Shown: positions 42,884-50,964 of the stretch, piece after piece | Layout of the letters: each line of letters starts with the position of its first letter | Position numbering within the stretch: the stretch's first letter is position 1 | Assembly: GCF_008642275.1 (NCBI RefSeq) | Contig: NZ_CP029189.1 | Span: 4,996,501 to 5,060,500, forward strand | Direction: 5' to 3' | Origin: Streptomyces venezuelae | GTDB taxonomy: Bacteria > Actinomycetota > Actinomycetes > Streptomycetales > Streptomycetaceae | Length of the DNA: 64,000 nt | Translations under genes and position numbers: made by a program | The notes under the pieces: model-generated | Seen by the model: the letters and a program-made list of their open reading frames with translations, nothing else | What the model was told of the DNA's origin: nothing | Database searches by the model: none

Positions 42884-44143
42884 ATGCGCAAGATACTCGT
42901 CGTGGGAGCCGGCCAGTCCGGTCTCCAGCTCGCCCTCGGACTCCAGTCGAAGGGGTACGAGGTCACCCTCATGTCCAACCGGACCGCGGACGAGATCCGC
43001 ACCGGGCGGGTGATGTCCACGCAAGTCATGTTCGACACGGCCCTGCAGCACGAGCGTGATCTCCAGATCAACTTCTGGGAGCAGCAGGCACCGAAGATCG
43101 AGGGCCTCGGCGTCTCCGTCGCCACCCCCGACGCGGGCCGCGCCATCGACTGGCTCGGCAAGCTCAAGGGGTACGCACAGTCCGTCGACCAGCGCGTGAA
43201 GATGGCCGGCTGGCTCGACACCTTCGTGCAGCGGGGCGGCCAGCTGGTCATCCACGGCGCCTCGGTCGCCGACCTCGACTTCTTCTCCCGCACGTACGAC
43301 CTGGTGCTGGTCGCCGCAGGCAAGGGCGAACTGGTCTCGATGTTCGGGCGGGACGCCGCGCGTTCCCCCTACGACGCCCCGCAGCGCGCGCTCGCCGTCG
43401 CCTACGTCCACGGCCTCGGCCCGCGCCCGGAGCACCCGGAGACCGAAGCGGTCCGCTGCAACCTCGTACCGGGCGTCGGCGAACTGTTCGTCATGCCCAC
43501 CCTGACCACCTCGGGCCGGGCCGACATCCTCTTCTGGGAGGGCCTCCCGGGCGGTCCGCTGGACGTCTTCAAGGGGATCAAGGACCCTGCGGAGCACCTC
43601 GCGCTCACGCTGGAGCTGATGGAGAAGTTCGTGCCGTGGGAGTACTCCCGCGCCACGAAGGTGGAGCTGACGGACGCGGGCGCCACGCTCGCCGGCCGCT
43701 ACGCGCCGGTCGTCCGCAACCCGGTCGGGCGCCTCCCGGGCGGCGGACTGGTCCTGGGCGTCGCCGACGTGGTCGTCGCCAACGACCCGATCACCGGACA
43801 GGGCTCGAACTCCGCCTCCAAGTGCGCGGCCTCGTACCTCTCCTCGATCCTCATGCACGGGGACAAGTCGTTCGACGAGGCGTGGATGAAGGCCACCTTC
43901 GACAAGTACTGGTTCACCACGGGCAAGCCGGTGACCCAGTGGACCAACGCGATGCTGGGCGTCCCGCCGGAGCACGTGCTGAACCTGATCGGCGCGGCCG
44001 GGCAGCTCCAGCCGGTGGCGAATCGATTCGCCAACGGCTTCGACAACCCGGCCGACTTCGATGCGTACTTCTACGACCCCGAGGACACCGCCGACTACCT
44101 GGCGGAGGTCGCCTCCTCCGTCGGAGCCTCCTCGGCGGAGTAG
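42884..44143 (+). CDS. FAD-dependent monooxygenase, styrene/indole monooxygenase-like
   Basis: A 419-residue single-component-like flavoprotein with the FAD Rossmann motif GAGQSGLQLALGL at 8-20 and a second nucleotide-binding segment (NDPITGQGSNSA). The overall layout matches StyA-type epoxidases, which need a separate flavin reductase; none is adjacent. It is co-directional with the conservon, 26 nt after cvnD, so probably part of the same operon and a candidate output of that signalling complex. Its last 49 nt overlap the convergent NlpC/P60 gene. Confidence 0.87.
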   Translation: MRKILVVGAGQSGLQLALGLQSKGYEVTLMSNRTADEIRTGRVMSTQVMFDTALQHERDLQINFWEQQAPKIEGLGVSVATPDAGRAIDWLGKLKGYAQSVDQRVKMAGWLDTFVQRGGQLVIHGASVADLDFFSRTYDLVLVAAGKGELVSMFGRDAARSPYDAPQRALAVAYVHGLGPRPEHPETEAVRCNLVPGVGELFVMPTLTTSGRADILFWEGLPGGPLDVFKGIKDPAEHLALTLELMEKFVPWEYSRATKVELTDAGATLAGRYAPVVRNPVGRLPGGGLVLGVADVVVANDPITGQGSNSASKCAASYLSSILMHGDKSFDEAWMKATFDKYWFTTGKPVTQWTNAMLGVPPEHVLNLIGAAGQLQPVANRFANGFDNPADFDAYFYDPEDTADYLAEVASSVGASSAE

Positions 44144-45288
44144 CCCGTGTCGTCCCCCGCCCCCGCCGCCGGTGCCTCCGGCAGCGCGGGCGGGGTGAAC
44201 TCCGCGAGCGGGGCCCCCTCCGGGTCCGGCCGGACCGCCCCCAACAGCGGGTTCGCGGCGATCGGCGAGACCTTCACCACGGCCCCCGGCCGCGGCGCCT
44301 GGATCACCTTGCCGTCGCCGACGTACAGGCCCACGTGCGTGGCCTTCGGGAAGTAGACCACCAGATCCCCGGGCCGCAGCTGATCCAGCGGCACCTTGCG
44401 CAGCTGGGCCCACTGCTCCTCACTGGTCCGCGGAATGGCACGCCCGGCGTGCGCCCAGGCCTGCGAGGTCAGCCCGGAGCAGTCGAAGGACCCCGGCCCC
44501 TCGGCCCCCCACACGTACGGCTTGCCGATCTGGGCCGCCGCATAGGTCAGAGCACGGCCACCGGCCGCCGTGGGGGTGCCCGTACGGGTCGGCAGACGGC
44601 CCGAATCGACCAGGCTCCGCTGCGCGACCGCGGTGTTCTCGGCCTCCTGCGCGCCGAGCCGGGTGAGCTGGTCCGGGGTCAGGGCCGCCAGCACCCGCTC
44701 GACCTCCTTGAGCTGCGCGGCGACCTCGTCCTTGTGGAGCTTCTGCTGTGCGGCCAGGGCCTGCCGGGTGTCCAGGGCCTCGCGGGCCCGCGCCGCGAGC
44801 GCGTCGGCCTCCTTCTCGCCCCGGGTGAGCCGGGCCAGTACGCCCGCCCGCCGGGCCCCTTCGCGGGCGGCGAGCCGCCGCTGGTCCAGGGCGGCCTGGG
44901 GGTTCCCGGCGAGCAGCATCCGGGCGTACGGGGAGAGCCCTTGGCCGCCCTGGTACTGCTCCCGGGCGAGCCGCCCGGCGACGGCCCTCTCCGAGTCGAG
45001 CGCCGTACGGACCCTGCCGAGCGCGGCGGCGCGCAGCCGCTCCTCGGCCTGGCCGGCCCGGAGCGCCTCGTCGGTGGCGTTGTAGGCCTCGGCGGCCTCC
45101 TCGGCCTTCTGGTACAGGCCCTGCAGCCGGGTCAGCAGCACCCCGACGGACTCCCCTTCGGGAAGCCCCGGCTCGGCCCCGGCCCCGGGGACCGGCCCGG
45201 CGACGACGAGCACCGCGGCGATGCAGATGGCGCGAAGCGGCCGATATGACAGCCGATAAGACAGCCGACGTGACAGCCGATGTGACAT
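44095..45288 (-). CDS. NlpC/P60 peptidoglycan hydrolase
   Basis: A 397-residue exported hydrolase. A repetitive basic N-terminus (RLSYRLSYR) and a hydrophobic segment ending GAGA form the signal peptide. Residues 45-220 are a long coiled coil. The C-terminal NlpC/P60 domain has Cys270 (FDCSGL), His318 (THVGLYVG), and keeps a final polar residue, so it should cleave D-Glu-meso-DAP-type bonds in wall peptides. GGAGGTGA, a perfect ribosome site, precedes the ATG. Its 3' end overlaps the FAD monooxygenase gene convergently. Confidence 0.93.
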   Translation of the reverse strand: MSHRLSRRLSYRLSYRPLRAICIAAVLVVAGPVPGAGAEPGLPEGESVGVLLTRLQGLYQKAEEAAEAYNATDEALRAGQAEERLRAAALGRVRTALDSERAVAGRLAREQYQGGQGLSPYARMLLAGNPQAALDQRRLAAREGARRAGVLARLTRGEKEADALAARAREALDTRQALAAQQKLHKDEVAAQLKEVERVLAALTPDQLTRLGAQEAENTAVAQRSLVDSGRLPTRTGTPTAAGGRALTYAAAQIGKPYVWGAEGPGSFDCSGLTSQAWAHAGRAIPRTSEEQWAQLRKVPLDQLRPGDLVVYFPKATHVGLYVGDGKVIQAPRPGAVVKVSPIAANPLLGAVRPDPEGAPLAEFTPPALPEAPAAGAGDDTGYSAEEAPTEEATSAR

Positions 45289-45400
45289 GGAATCACCTCC
45301 GAGGCGGCCGATGCTGCCACGCCCGGTATGACAAATCGCCCAGCGGAGTCGGCCGGTCGCGGGGCCTCACCCGGTTGGGGGCGGGCCGGCGACTGCCGCT

Positions 45401-46324
45401 TCACCTCGCCGCGCGACGGGCCTCGCGGACTTCGCGGTCGACCGCCCAGGCGTCGGCGACCGGGCCCAGGTGGGCGAGCTTGTCGGGGTTGACCACCGAG
45501 CGGATGGTGCGGATCAGGCCCCCGGACAGCTCGAAGGCCAGGACGTGGAGCACCCTGCCGTCCGGGTCGCGGACGATCGCGCCCGGCTCGCCGTTCACGT
45601 CGTGGGGTTCGGCGCTCACGCCGATCCGGAACAGCCAGGGGAAGGCCGAGGCGAGCAGGCGGGCCACGTTCTCCGCGCCCGTGACGGCCTTGGCCAGCCG
45701 CGGGGCCTTGCCGCCGCTGTCCCCGACCAGTCGGACGTCGGCGGCCAGCAGCCGCTGCAGCCCGGTGATGTCGCCGTCCTTCATCGCGCCCAGGAACCGG
45801 GTCGCGAGCTCCTGCCGCTCCCGGCGGTCCGCCTGGAACCTCGGCTGCCCGGCTTCCATGTGCCGCCGGGCCCGTACCAGCAGCTGCCGGCAGGCGGCCT
45901 CCGACCGGCCCACGGCCGTGGCGACCTCGTCGAAGCCGAAGGCGAAGACCTCCCGCAGAACGAACACCGAGCGCTCCAGCGGGCTGAGCCGCTCCAGGAG
46001 CAGCAGCGCGGCCATCGACACCGAGTCCGCCAGCTCCGTCGACCGCGCGGGGTCCTGGTACGGGTCGCTGAGCAGGGGCTCGGGGAACCACGGCCCGACG
46101 TACTCCTCGCGCCGCACCCGCGCGGAACGCAGTACGTCGATCGAGAGCCGGGTGACCGTGGTGGAGAGGAAGGCCTTGGCGGACGTGGCGCGGGTCGCCG
46201 AGGCGTCGAAGCGCAGCCAGGTCTCCTGCACGGCGTCCTCGGCCTCGCTCACGCTGCCCAGGATCCGGTAGGCGATCGAGAACAGCAGTGACCGCAGATC
46301 CTCGAATTCCTCGACCTTGCTCAT
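45401..46324 (-). CDS. ECF41-group RNA polymerase sigma factor
   Basis: A 307-residue extracytoplasmic-function sigma factor with sigma2 (LLFSIAYRILGS..DAVQETWLRF) and sigma4 (LSPLERSVFVLREVFAFGFDEVA) regions, followed by a SnoaL-like C-terminal domain that acts as built-in regulator. Group hallmarks are visible: the linker motif WFPEP at 79-83 (usually WLPEP) and NPDKL at 279-283. There is no anti-sigma gene. It follows the carboxymuconolactone decarboxylase gene by 75 nt on the same strand, and that gene carries an ECF41 promoter, so the sigma factor probably directs its own operon. Confidence 0.95.
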   Translation of the reverse strand: MSKVEEFEDLRSLLFSIAYRILGSVSEAEDAVQETWLRFDASATRATSAKAFLSTTVTRLSIDVLRSARVRREEYVGPWFPEPLLSDPYQDPARSTELADSVSMAALLLLERLSPLERSVFVLREVFAFGFDEVATAVGRSEAACRQLLVRARRHMEAGQPRFQADRRERQELATRFLGAMKDGDITGLQRLLAADVRLVGDSGGKAPRLAKAVTGAENVARLLASAFPWLFRIGVSAEPHDVNGEPGAIVRDPDGRVLHVLAFELSGGLIRTIRSVVNPDKLAHLGPVADAWAVDREVREARRAAR

Positions 46325-46399
46325 GCCGGCTGCCCTCCCCCTTGGCCCTGCATGATCATCAGGGACGCCGCGGGGGAGGGCAAGCCCGCGCCGGCGCCT

Positions 46400-46873
46400 T
46401 CAGTGGAACTGTCCGGCCACGTAGTCGCCACCGGGCTGCTGGGTGATGAGGTTGATCCGGTTCGCCATGTTCATGAAGGCGATCAGCAGTACCAGGGCGT
46501 TGAGTTCCTCCTCGTCGTAGTGCTTGGCGGCGCGTGCCCACACCTCGTCGGCCACCCCGCCGGCCCCGTCCGCGGTGCGGGTGCCCTCCTCCGCCAGCTC
46601 CAGCGCGGCACGCTCGGCCGCGGTGAAGACCGTGGCCTCGCGCCACGCCGCCACCAGGTGCAGCCGCACCGGGGTCTCACCGGCGGCGGTGGCTTCCTTG
46701 GTGTGCATGTCGATGCAGACGGCGCAGCCGTTGATCTGGCTCACGCGCAGCGACACCAGCTCCTGCGTGGTGGCCGGCAGTGACGAGTCCTTGATCACCT
46801 TCCCGGCGGACATGAGGTGCTTCAGGGCCTTGCCGGTGGTCGGGCTGGCGAAGAGGTTCAGTCGCGCGTCCAT
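46400..46873 (-). CDS. Carboxymuconolactone decarboxylase/AhpD-like protein
   Basis: A 157-residue all-helical protein with the redox motif Cys50-x-x-Cys53 and a nearby His57 (NGCAVCIDMH), the AhpD peroxidase-partner signature. Such proteins are the standard genomic partner and target of ECF41 sigma factors. A near-perfect ECF41 promoter lies 40 nt upstream of its ATG; AGGAG precedes the start. It is the first gene of the operon with the sigma factor. Confidence 0.93.
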   Translation of the reverse strand: MDARLNLFASPTTGKALKHLMSAGKVIKDSSLPATTQELVSLRVSQINGCAVCIDMHTKEATAAGETPVRLHLVAAWREATVFTAAERAALELAEEGTRTADGAGGVADEVWARAAKHYDEEELNALVLLIAFMNMANRINLITQQPGGDYVAGQFH

Positions 46874-46912
46874 GGGGTGCTCCTCGGTGGTCGTCGTCGG
46901 CTACAACCCTGA

Positions 46913-46939
46913 GACGAGGTGGCCCGGCCCCCTGTGACA
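46913..46939 (-). promoter_or_regulatory. ECF41 promoter TGTCACA-N16-CGTC
   Basis: On the minus strand TGTCACA (46939-46933) is followed after exactly 16 nt by CGTC (46916-46913). This matches the published ECF41 consensus. It points at the AhpD-like gene, with the predicted transcript start near 46905. Confidence 0.9.
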
Positions 46940-46953
46940 TGCGTGCGTGTGAC

Positions 46954-47952
46954 CTACGTCTCCCGGTCCCCGGGCTGTGCGAGGACGCGGCGGAGCCAGC
47001 GGGTGCGGGCGTCGCGCGCGTCCCGGCTGAGCGCCGCTTCCGGGGCCAGGCCGTCGAACCCGTGGAAGGCGCCCGGCCACACGTGCAGTTCGGCCTGTCC
47101 GCCGACCCGCCAGATCGCGTCGGCGTAGGCCACGTCCTCGTCCCGGAAGGTCTCGACCGACCCGACGTCGATGAAGGCCGGGGGGAGCCCGGACAGGTCG
47201 GTGGCGCGGGCGGGCGCGGCGTAGGGCGAAAGGTCCGGGGCGCCGTACCGGTCGCCGAGCAGTGCCTGCCACCCGGTGGCGTTCGAGGTGCGGTCCCAGA
47301 TGTCGACGCCCGCCATCTGGTGGCTGGAGAAAGTGGCGTTGCGGTCGTCGAGCATCGGGCACAGGAGCAACTGGCCGATCGGCACGGGACCGCCCCGGTC
47401 TCGGGTGAGCAGGGCGAGCGCCGCCGCGAGGCCGCCGCCCGCGCTCTTGCCGCCGATGACGATGCGGTCCGCGTCGATGCCGAGCTCGCGGGCGTGCTCG
47501 GCCGCCCAGACGAGCCCGGCGTAGCAGTCCTCCAACGGCTCCGGGTACCGCACCCGGGGCGCCAGGCCGTACTCGACGGAGATGACGGCCAGGCCGAGGG
47601 GGAGGGCCCATTCCTGCAGCAGCTGCGGGACCACGGACGGGGCGTTGCCCACGACCATGCCGCCGCCGTGCATGTAGTACAGCAGGGGCAGCGGGCCGGT
47701 GGCCCCGGCGGGCCGGGCGCTCACGAGCGTGACGCCGCGTCCCGGTACGCGCAGCTCCTCCACCTCGAAGAGACCGCCGGCCCGGAGTTCCCCGACCGTC
47801 GGCCGGGGCCGCGTCGCGATGTCCTGTTCCTGCTGGGCCGCGAGGTTCTCGGGGGTGAGCGGCTCGCGTACCGCCTCGCCCGCGGCAGACAGTATTCGGT
47901 CCAGTTCTGGGTCGACGGGGGGCGCCGCGCCGACCGTACGGGGGATGTCCAT
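46954..47952 (-). CDS. HSL-type alpha/beta hydrolase (esterase/lipase)
   Basis: A 332-residue esterase of the hormone-sensitive-lipase group: oxyanion motif HGGG at 95-98, nucleophile Ser170 in GGKSAGG, an acid in the segment SVETFRDED and the histidine in AFHGFD. No signal peptide, so cytosolic. Substrates would be short-chain esters. It lies upstream of the ECF41 operon on the same strand, but its 3' end stops before that promoter, so it is probably a separate unit. Confidence 0.92.
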   Translation of the reverse strand: MDIPRTVGAAPPVDPELDRILSAAGEAVREPLTPENLAAQQEQDIATRPRPTVGELRAGGLFEVEELRVPGRGVTLVSARPAGATGPLPLLYYMHGGGMVVGNAPSVVPQLLQEWALPLGLAVISVEYGLAPRVRYPEPLEDCYAGLVWAAEHARELGIDADRIVIGGKSAGGGLAAALALLTRDRGGPVPIGQLLLCPMLDDRNATFSSHQMAGVDIWDRTSNATGWQALLGDRYGAPDLSPYAAPARATDLSGLPPAFIDVGSVETFRDEDVAYADAIWRVGGQAELHVWPGAFHGFDGLAPEAALSRDARDARTRWLRRVLAQPGDRET

Positions 47953-47970
47953 GTGCCGTAGTCAAGCAGC

Positions 47971-48005
47971 CGCCCCGCGGGGGCGACGGCCGAACCGGAC
48001 GGTTC
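47971..48005 (-). terminator. Pair of short hairpins after the 155-residue gene
   Basis: CGCCCC-GCG-GGGGCG (47971-47985) and GAACCG-GA-CGGTTC (47992-48005) lie 12 nt beyond the stop codon of the hypothetical gene at 48017. Weak terminator candidates. Confidence 0.35.
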
Positions 48006-48016
48006 ACGGCGCTCGG

Positions 48017-48484
48017 CTACCCGAAGGTCACCCGGTCCGGCCGCCCGCTCGCGCGGACGTCGACCACGTCGAACCCGTCCTCATGGCGCAGGAGGTGCTG
48101 GACCGCGTCCGAGCCGGAATGCCGCAGGAAGCCGACCCACCCCCGGGTGCTCGCGAGTTCGAGCACCCATGCGACGACCTCCATCACGATCCCGAACTCG
48201 TCCTCGTGGACGCACGTCCGGACGGTCAGGGCCCAGGGCGTGCTGCCGTCCGCGTACGTCTGCTCGGTCCGCAGCAGGGACGAGCTGTCCACCCCGTCGA
48301 AGGCGTGGCTCGGGACGCCGCCGTCGAAGACCTGCCACGGGTATCCCCAGGTCTCCCAGTCGGCCGACGCGAGCGGTGTCGGCGCCTCCGCCTCGCCCAG
48401 GAGCCACCTCAGCTCCCGCATCGCCGGCTCGGGCAGGTCCTGCGGCAGTTCCACCGTCAGGAACAGGTCGTAGTAGTCACTCAT
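48017..48484 (-). CDS. Conserved hypothetical protein
   Basis: A 155-residue soluble protein beginning MSDYYDLFLTVEL with Trp-rich ADWETWGYPWQVFDGG and a conserved-looking EDEFGIVMEVVAWVLELA. I do not recognise the family. The ATG at 48484 is chosen because the frame upstream is basic and unlike a protein start; no ribosome site is clear. The 206-nt gap beyond it (48485-48690) shows no gene. Confidence 0.65.
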   Translation of the reverse strand: MSDYYDLFLTVELPQDLPEPAMRELRWLLGEAEAPTPLASADWETWGYPWQVFDGGVPSHAFDGVDSSSLLRTEQTYADGSTPWALTVRTCVHEDEFGIVMEVVAWVLELASTRGWVGFLRHSGSDAVQHLLRHEDGFDVVDVRASGRPDRVTFG

Positions 48485-48690
48485 ACGGCCGATTCTGGAT
48501 CCGGCCACCGACAAAGCGCCGTGGCGGTGTCGACGGGTCATGCCCGGCTTCCGGCGCCGCCGTTCGTGCCGCGCGCCGCTGGACCGCGCGGAGGGCGTCC
48601 GCGCGTCCCCGCGTCCCCGCGTCCCCTCTCGGTCGGTCGCCCGGTCCTGGCGGCAGCCGGCAGTCGGCTGCCCCGACCGGTCGGTGCGGG

Positions 48691-49080
48691 TCAGCCGCGC
48701 AGGAGGCGGGCCTTGGCCGTCGTGAACTCCTGGGGGGTCAACAGGCCTTCGCGGGCCAGGACGGCCAGCTGGGTGAGCTCCGCCACCAGGCCGGCCGGGG
48801 CCGGACGGTCCGGCGTGGTCGCTGCCGTCGGCTCCGGTTCGGCCTGCGCCCCGGCCGGCGGTTCGGTGCGGCCCGGCGGGCCGTCCGGGGCGCCCGCCGG
48901 GCCCGTGGTGGTCGCCGGGTCCGCCGGTCCGACCGGGCCCGGTGCCACCGGGCCCGGTCCGACCGCGCCCGTCGTCGCCTCCGTCGCTCCGGAGGCCCGC
49001 GCCAGCAGGCCCCGCAGCAGCGGGTGCCCCGGCGGACGGTTCGCCGCGTGGACCGTTACTCCGATCGGGCGGATGAACAT
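48691..49080 (-). CDS. SHOCT-domain protein
   Basis: A 129-residue protein with a short N-terminal segment, a Pro/Ala/Gly-rich linker (about 35-90) and a C-terminal SHOCT helix pair (LTQLAVLAREGLLTPQEFTTAKARLL), a small oligomerisation or membrane-associated module. Its ATG overlaps the stop of the DUF6325-like gene by one base, so the two are translated together. Function is unknown. Confidence 0.8.
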   Translation of the reverse strand: MFIRPIGVTVHAANRPPGHPLLRGLLARASGATEATTGAVGPGPVAPGPVGPADPATTTGPAGAPDGPPGRTEPPAGAQAEPEPTAATTPDRPAPAGLVAELTQLAVLAREGLLTPQEFTTAKARLLRG

Positions 49081-49487
49081 CAGGCCACCCCCGCGCGCGG
49101 GTCCGCCGGCACCCGGTCCGGCGGGATGCGGACCGAGCCGACGATCCGCCCGCCCGCCGCCCGTACGGCGATCGCCGCGTCCTCGGCCCACAGGTGCTCG
49201 ACGACGAGCAGCAGTGCGCAGCTCCCGCGTTCCAGCAGTCCCGCCGCCTCCTGGATGTCCTCCGGGCCGATCAGCCGCGCCACGTCCCGGCCCGTCAGGA
49301 GGCCGTGCAGCTCCACGAACTCGTCGAACTCGGCCGCCAGTACGTCCCCCGAAGCCGTCCTCGTCGCCACGATCCCGTCGATCAGCCGGACCACCCCGGT
49401 CTTGCGCAGCCCCATCACGGCTTCGACCGCCGGGGCCCGCAGCTGTTCCTCCGGGAAGGCGAGGACGATGAACTCCACAGGTCCCAT
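49080..49487 (-). CDS. DUF6325-like protein
   Basis: A 135-residue alpha/beta protein starting MGPVEFIVLAFPEEQ, with a repeated beta-alpha pattern as in DUF6325/DUF1269-type proteins that often neighbour SHOCT genes. Function is unknown. GAGGAG precedes the ATG. It is divergent from the cell-division pair at 49594. Confidence 0.8.
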   Translation of the reverse strand: MGPVEFIVLAFPEEQLRAPAVEAVMGLRKTGVVRLIDGIVATRTASGDVLAAEFDEFVELHGLLTGRDVARLIGPEDIQEAAGLLERGSCALLLVVEHLWAEDAAIAVRAAGGRIVGSVRIPPDRVPADPRAGVA

Positions 49488-49556
49488 GCGTCTCGGCTCC
49501 TCACCTTCGATACTTCCGACCGTTTGTGACGACTCTTCGGCACACTATGGCATAAG

Positions 49557-49586
49557 CGGACATATCATCCGCCTGCTTGCTACGTT
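49557..49586 (+). promoter_or_regulatory. Candidate promoter of the FtsW/PBP operon
   Basis: CGGACA (49557-49562) and TACGTT (49581-49586) are 18 nt apart and resemble -35 and -10 elements. The -10 ends 7 nt before the ATG at 49594, and no ribosome site precedes that ATG, so a leaderless transcript is likely. Confidence 0.5.
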
Positions 49587-49593
49587 TCGGTGC

Positions 49594-50964
49594 ATGACCG
49601 CTCTGACGGCAAAGGTGGCGGAGCCCGCCCCGCCCCCGCCCCCCGGCGACGGCGCCCCCAAACGGCGCGGCGTCGAGCTCACGCTCCTGGCCGGAGCCGT
49701 CCTCATCTCCGTCCTCGGTCACCTCCACGTCGGTCTCGTGACCACCGGCCACGTCCCCGGCCCCGCCGCCCGCTACGCCACCGGGCTGTGCGTGGCCGCC
49801 CTGCTCGCACACCTCGCCGTCCGCCTCCGGGCCCCGTACGCCGATCCCCTCCTGCTCCCCATCGCCGTCCTCCTCAACGGCCTCGGCCTCGTCCTCATCC
49901 AGCGGCTCGACGTGACCACCCCCGGGCACCTCACCGCCGGGGACCAGCTCCTGTGGTCCGCGCTGGGCGTGGTGCTCTTCGTGCTCGTCGTGGCGCTGCT
50001 CGGCGACCACCGGGTGCTCCAGCGCTACGCGTACCTCTCCGTCGCGGTGGCCCTGGTCCTGATGCTGATCCCCGTCTTCTTCCCGGCGGTCAACGGCGCG
50101 CACATCTGGATCCGGTTCGCCGGGCTCTCCTTCCAGCCGGGGGAGTTCGCCAAGATCCTGCTCGCGGTCTTCTTCGCCGCCTACCTCGCCGCGAACCGCA
50201 CCGCGCTCGCCCTCACCGGCCGCCGGCTGTTCTGGAAGCTCCGGCTCCTTCCCGGCCGGGTCCTCGGCCCGATCCTCGCGATCTGGCTGCTGAGCGTGGG
50301 CGTACTGGTCCTGGAGCGGGACCTCGGCACCTCGCTGCTGTTCTTCGGACTGTTCGTGATCATGCTGTTCACCGCCACCGGGCGGATCGGCTGGATCGCG
50401 ATCGGGCTGCTGCTCGCGGCCCTCGGCGCCTACGCCGTCGGGACCTTCGAACCGCACGTCCACGGCCGGGTCGAAGACTGGCTGCACCCCTTCGCCTCCA
50501 TCGAGCGGGGCGAGGGCCCCGGCCAGCTCGCCCAGTCCCTCTTCGCCTTCGGCGCCGGCGGCCTCCTCGGCGCGGGCCTCGGACACGGCCAGTCCTTCCT
50601 CATCGGGTTCGCCGCCAAGTCGGACTTCATCCTCGCCACCGCAGGAGAGGAGCTCGGTCTCGTCGGCCTCGCCGCGATCCTGCTGCTCTACGGGCTCCTC
50701 GTGGCCCGCGGATTCCGCGCCGGGCTCGCCCTGCGCGACCCCTTCGGGCGGCTGCTCGCCACCGGGCTCGCCTCGATCGTCGCGCTCCAGGTGTTCGTCA
50801 TCGCGGGCGGTGTCAGCGGCCTGATCCCGCTCACCGGCATGGCGATGCCCTTCCTCGCGCAGGGCGGCTCCTCCGTCGTCACCAACTGGATCATCGTCGC
50901 CCTGCTGGTCCGGCTCAGCGACAGCGCCCGCAGACCCCGCCCCGCGAAGGAGCCGGCCGAGTGA
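49594..50964 (+). CDS. FtsW/RodA/SpoVE-family SEDS protein
   Basis: Polytopic peptidoglycan glycosyltransferase/lipid II-handling protein of 456 residues with about ten membrane segments. SEDS landmarks include GAHIWIRFAGLSFQPGEFAKI and the loop after it. The N-terminus is Pro-rich. It is paired with the penicillin-binding protein gene that starts in its stop codon (GTGA overlap), the usual SEDS-bPBP arrangement. It is one of several SEDS paralogues expected in Streptomyces; a sporulation role is possible but not shown. Confidence 0.93.
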   Translation: MTALTAKVAEPAPPPPPGDGAPKRRGVELTLLAGAVLISVLGHLHVGLVTTGHVPGPAARYATGLCVAALLAHLAVRLRAPYADPLLLPIAVLLNGLGLVLIQRLDVTTPGHLTAGDQLLWSALGVVLFVLVVALLGDHRVLQRYAYLSVAVALVLMLIPVFFPAVNGAHIWIRFAGLSFQPGEFAKILLAVFFAAYLAANRTALALTGRRLFWKLRLLPGRVLGPILAIWLLSVGVLVLERDLGTSLLFFGLFVIMLFTATGRIGWIAIGLLLAALGAYAVGTFEPHVHGRVEDWLHPFASIERGEGPGQLAQSLFAFGAGGLLGAGLGHGQSFLIGFAAKSDFILATAGEELGLVGLAAILLLYGLLVARGFRAGLALRDPFGRLLATGLASIVALQVFVIAGGVSGLIPLTGMAMPFLAQGGSSVVTNWIIVALLVRLSDSARRPRPAKEPAE

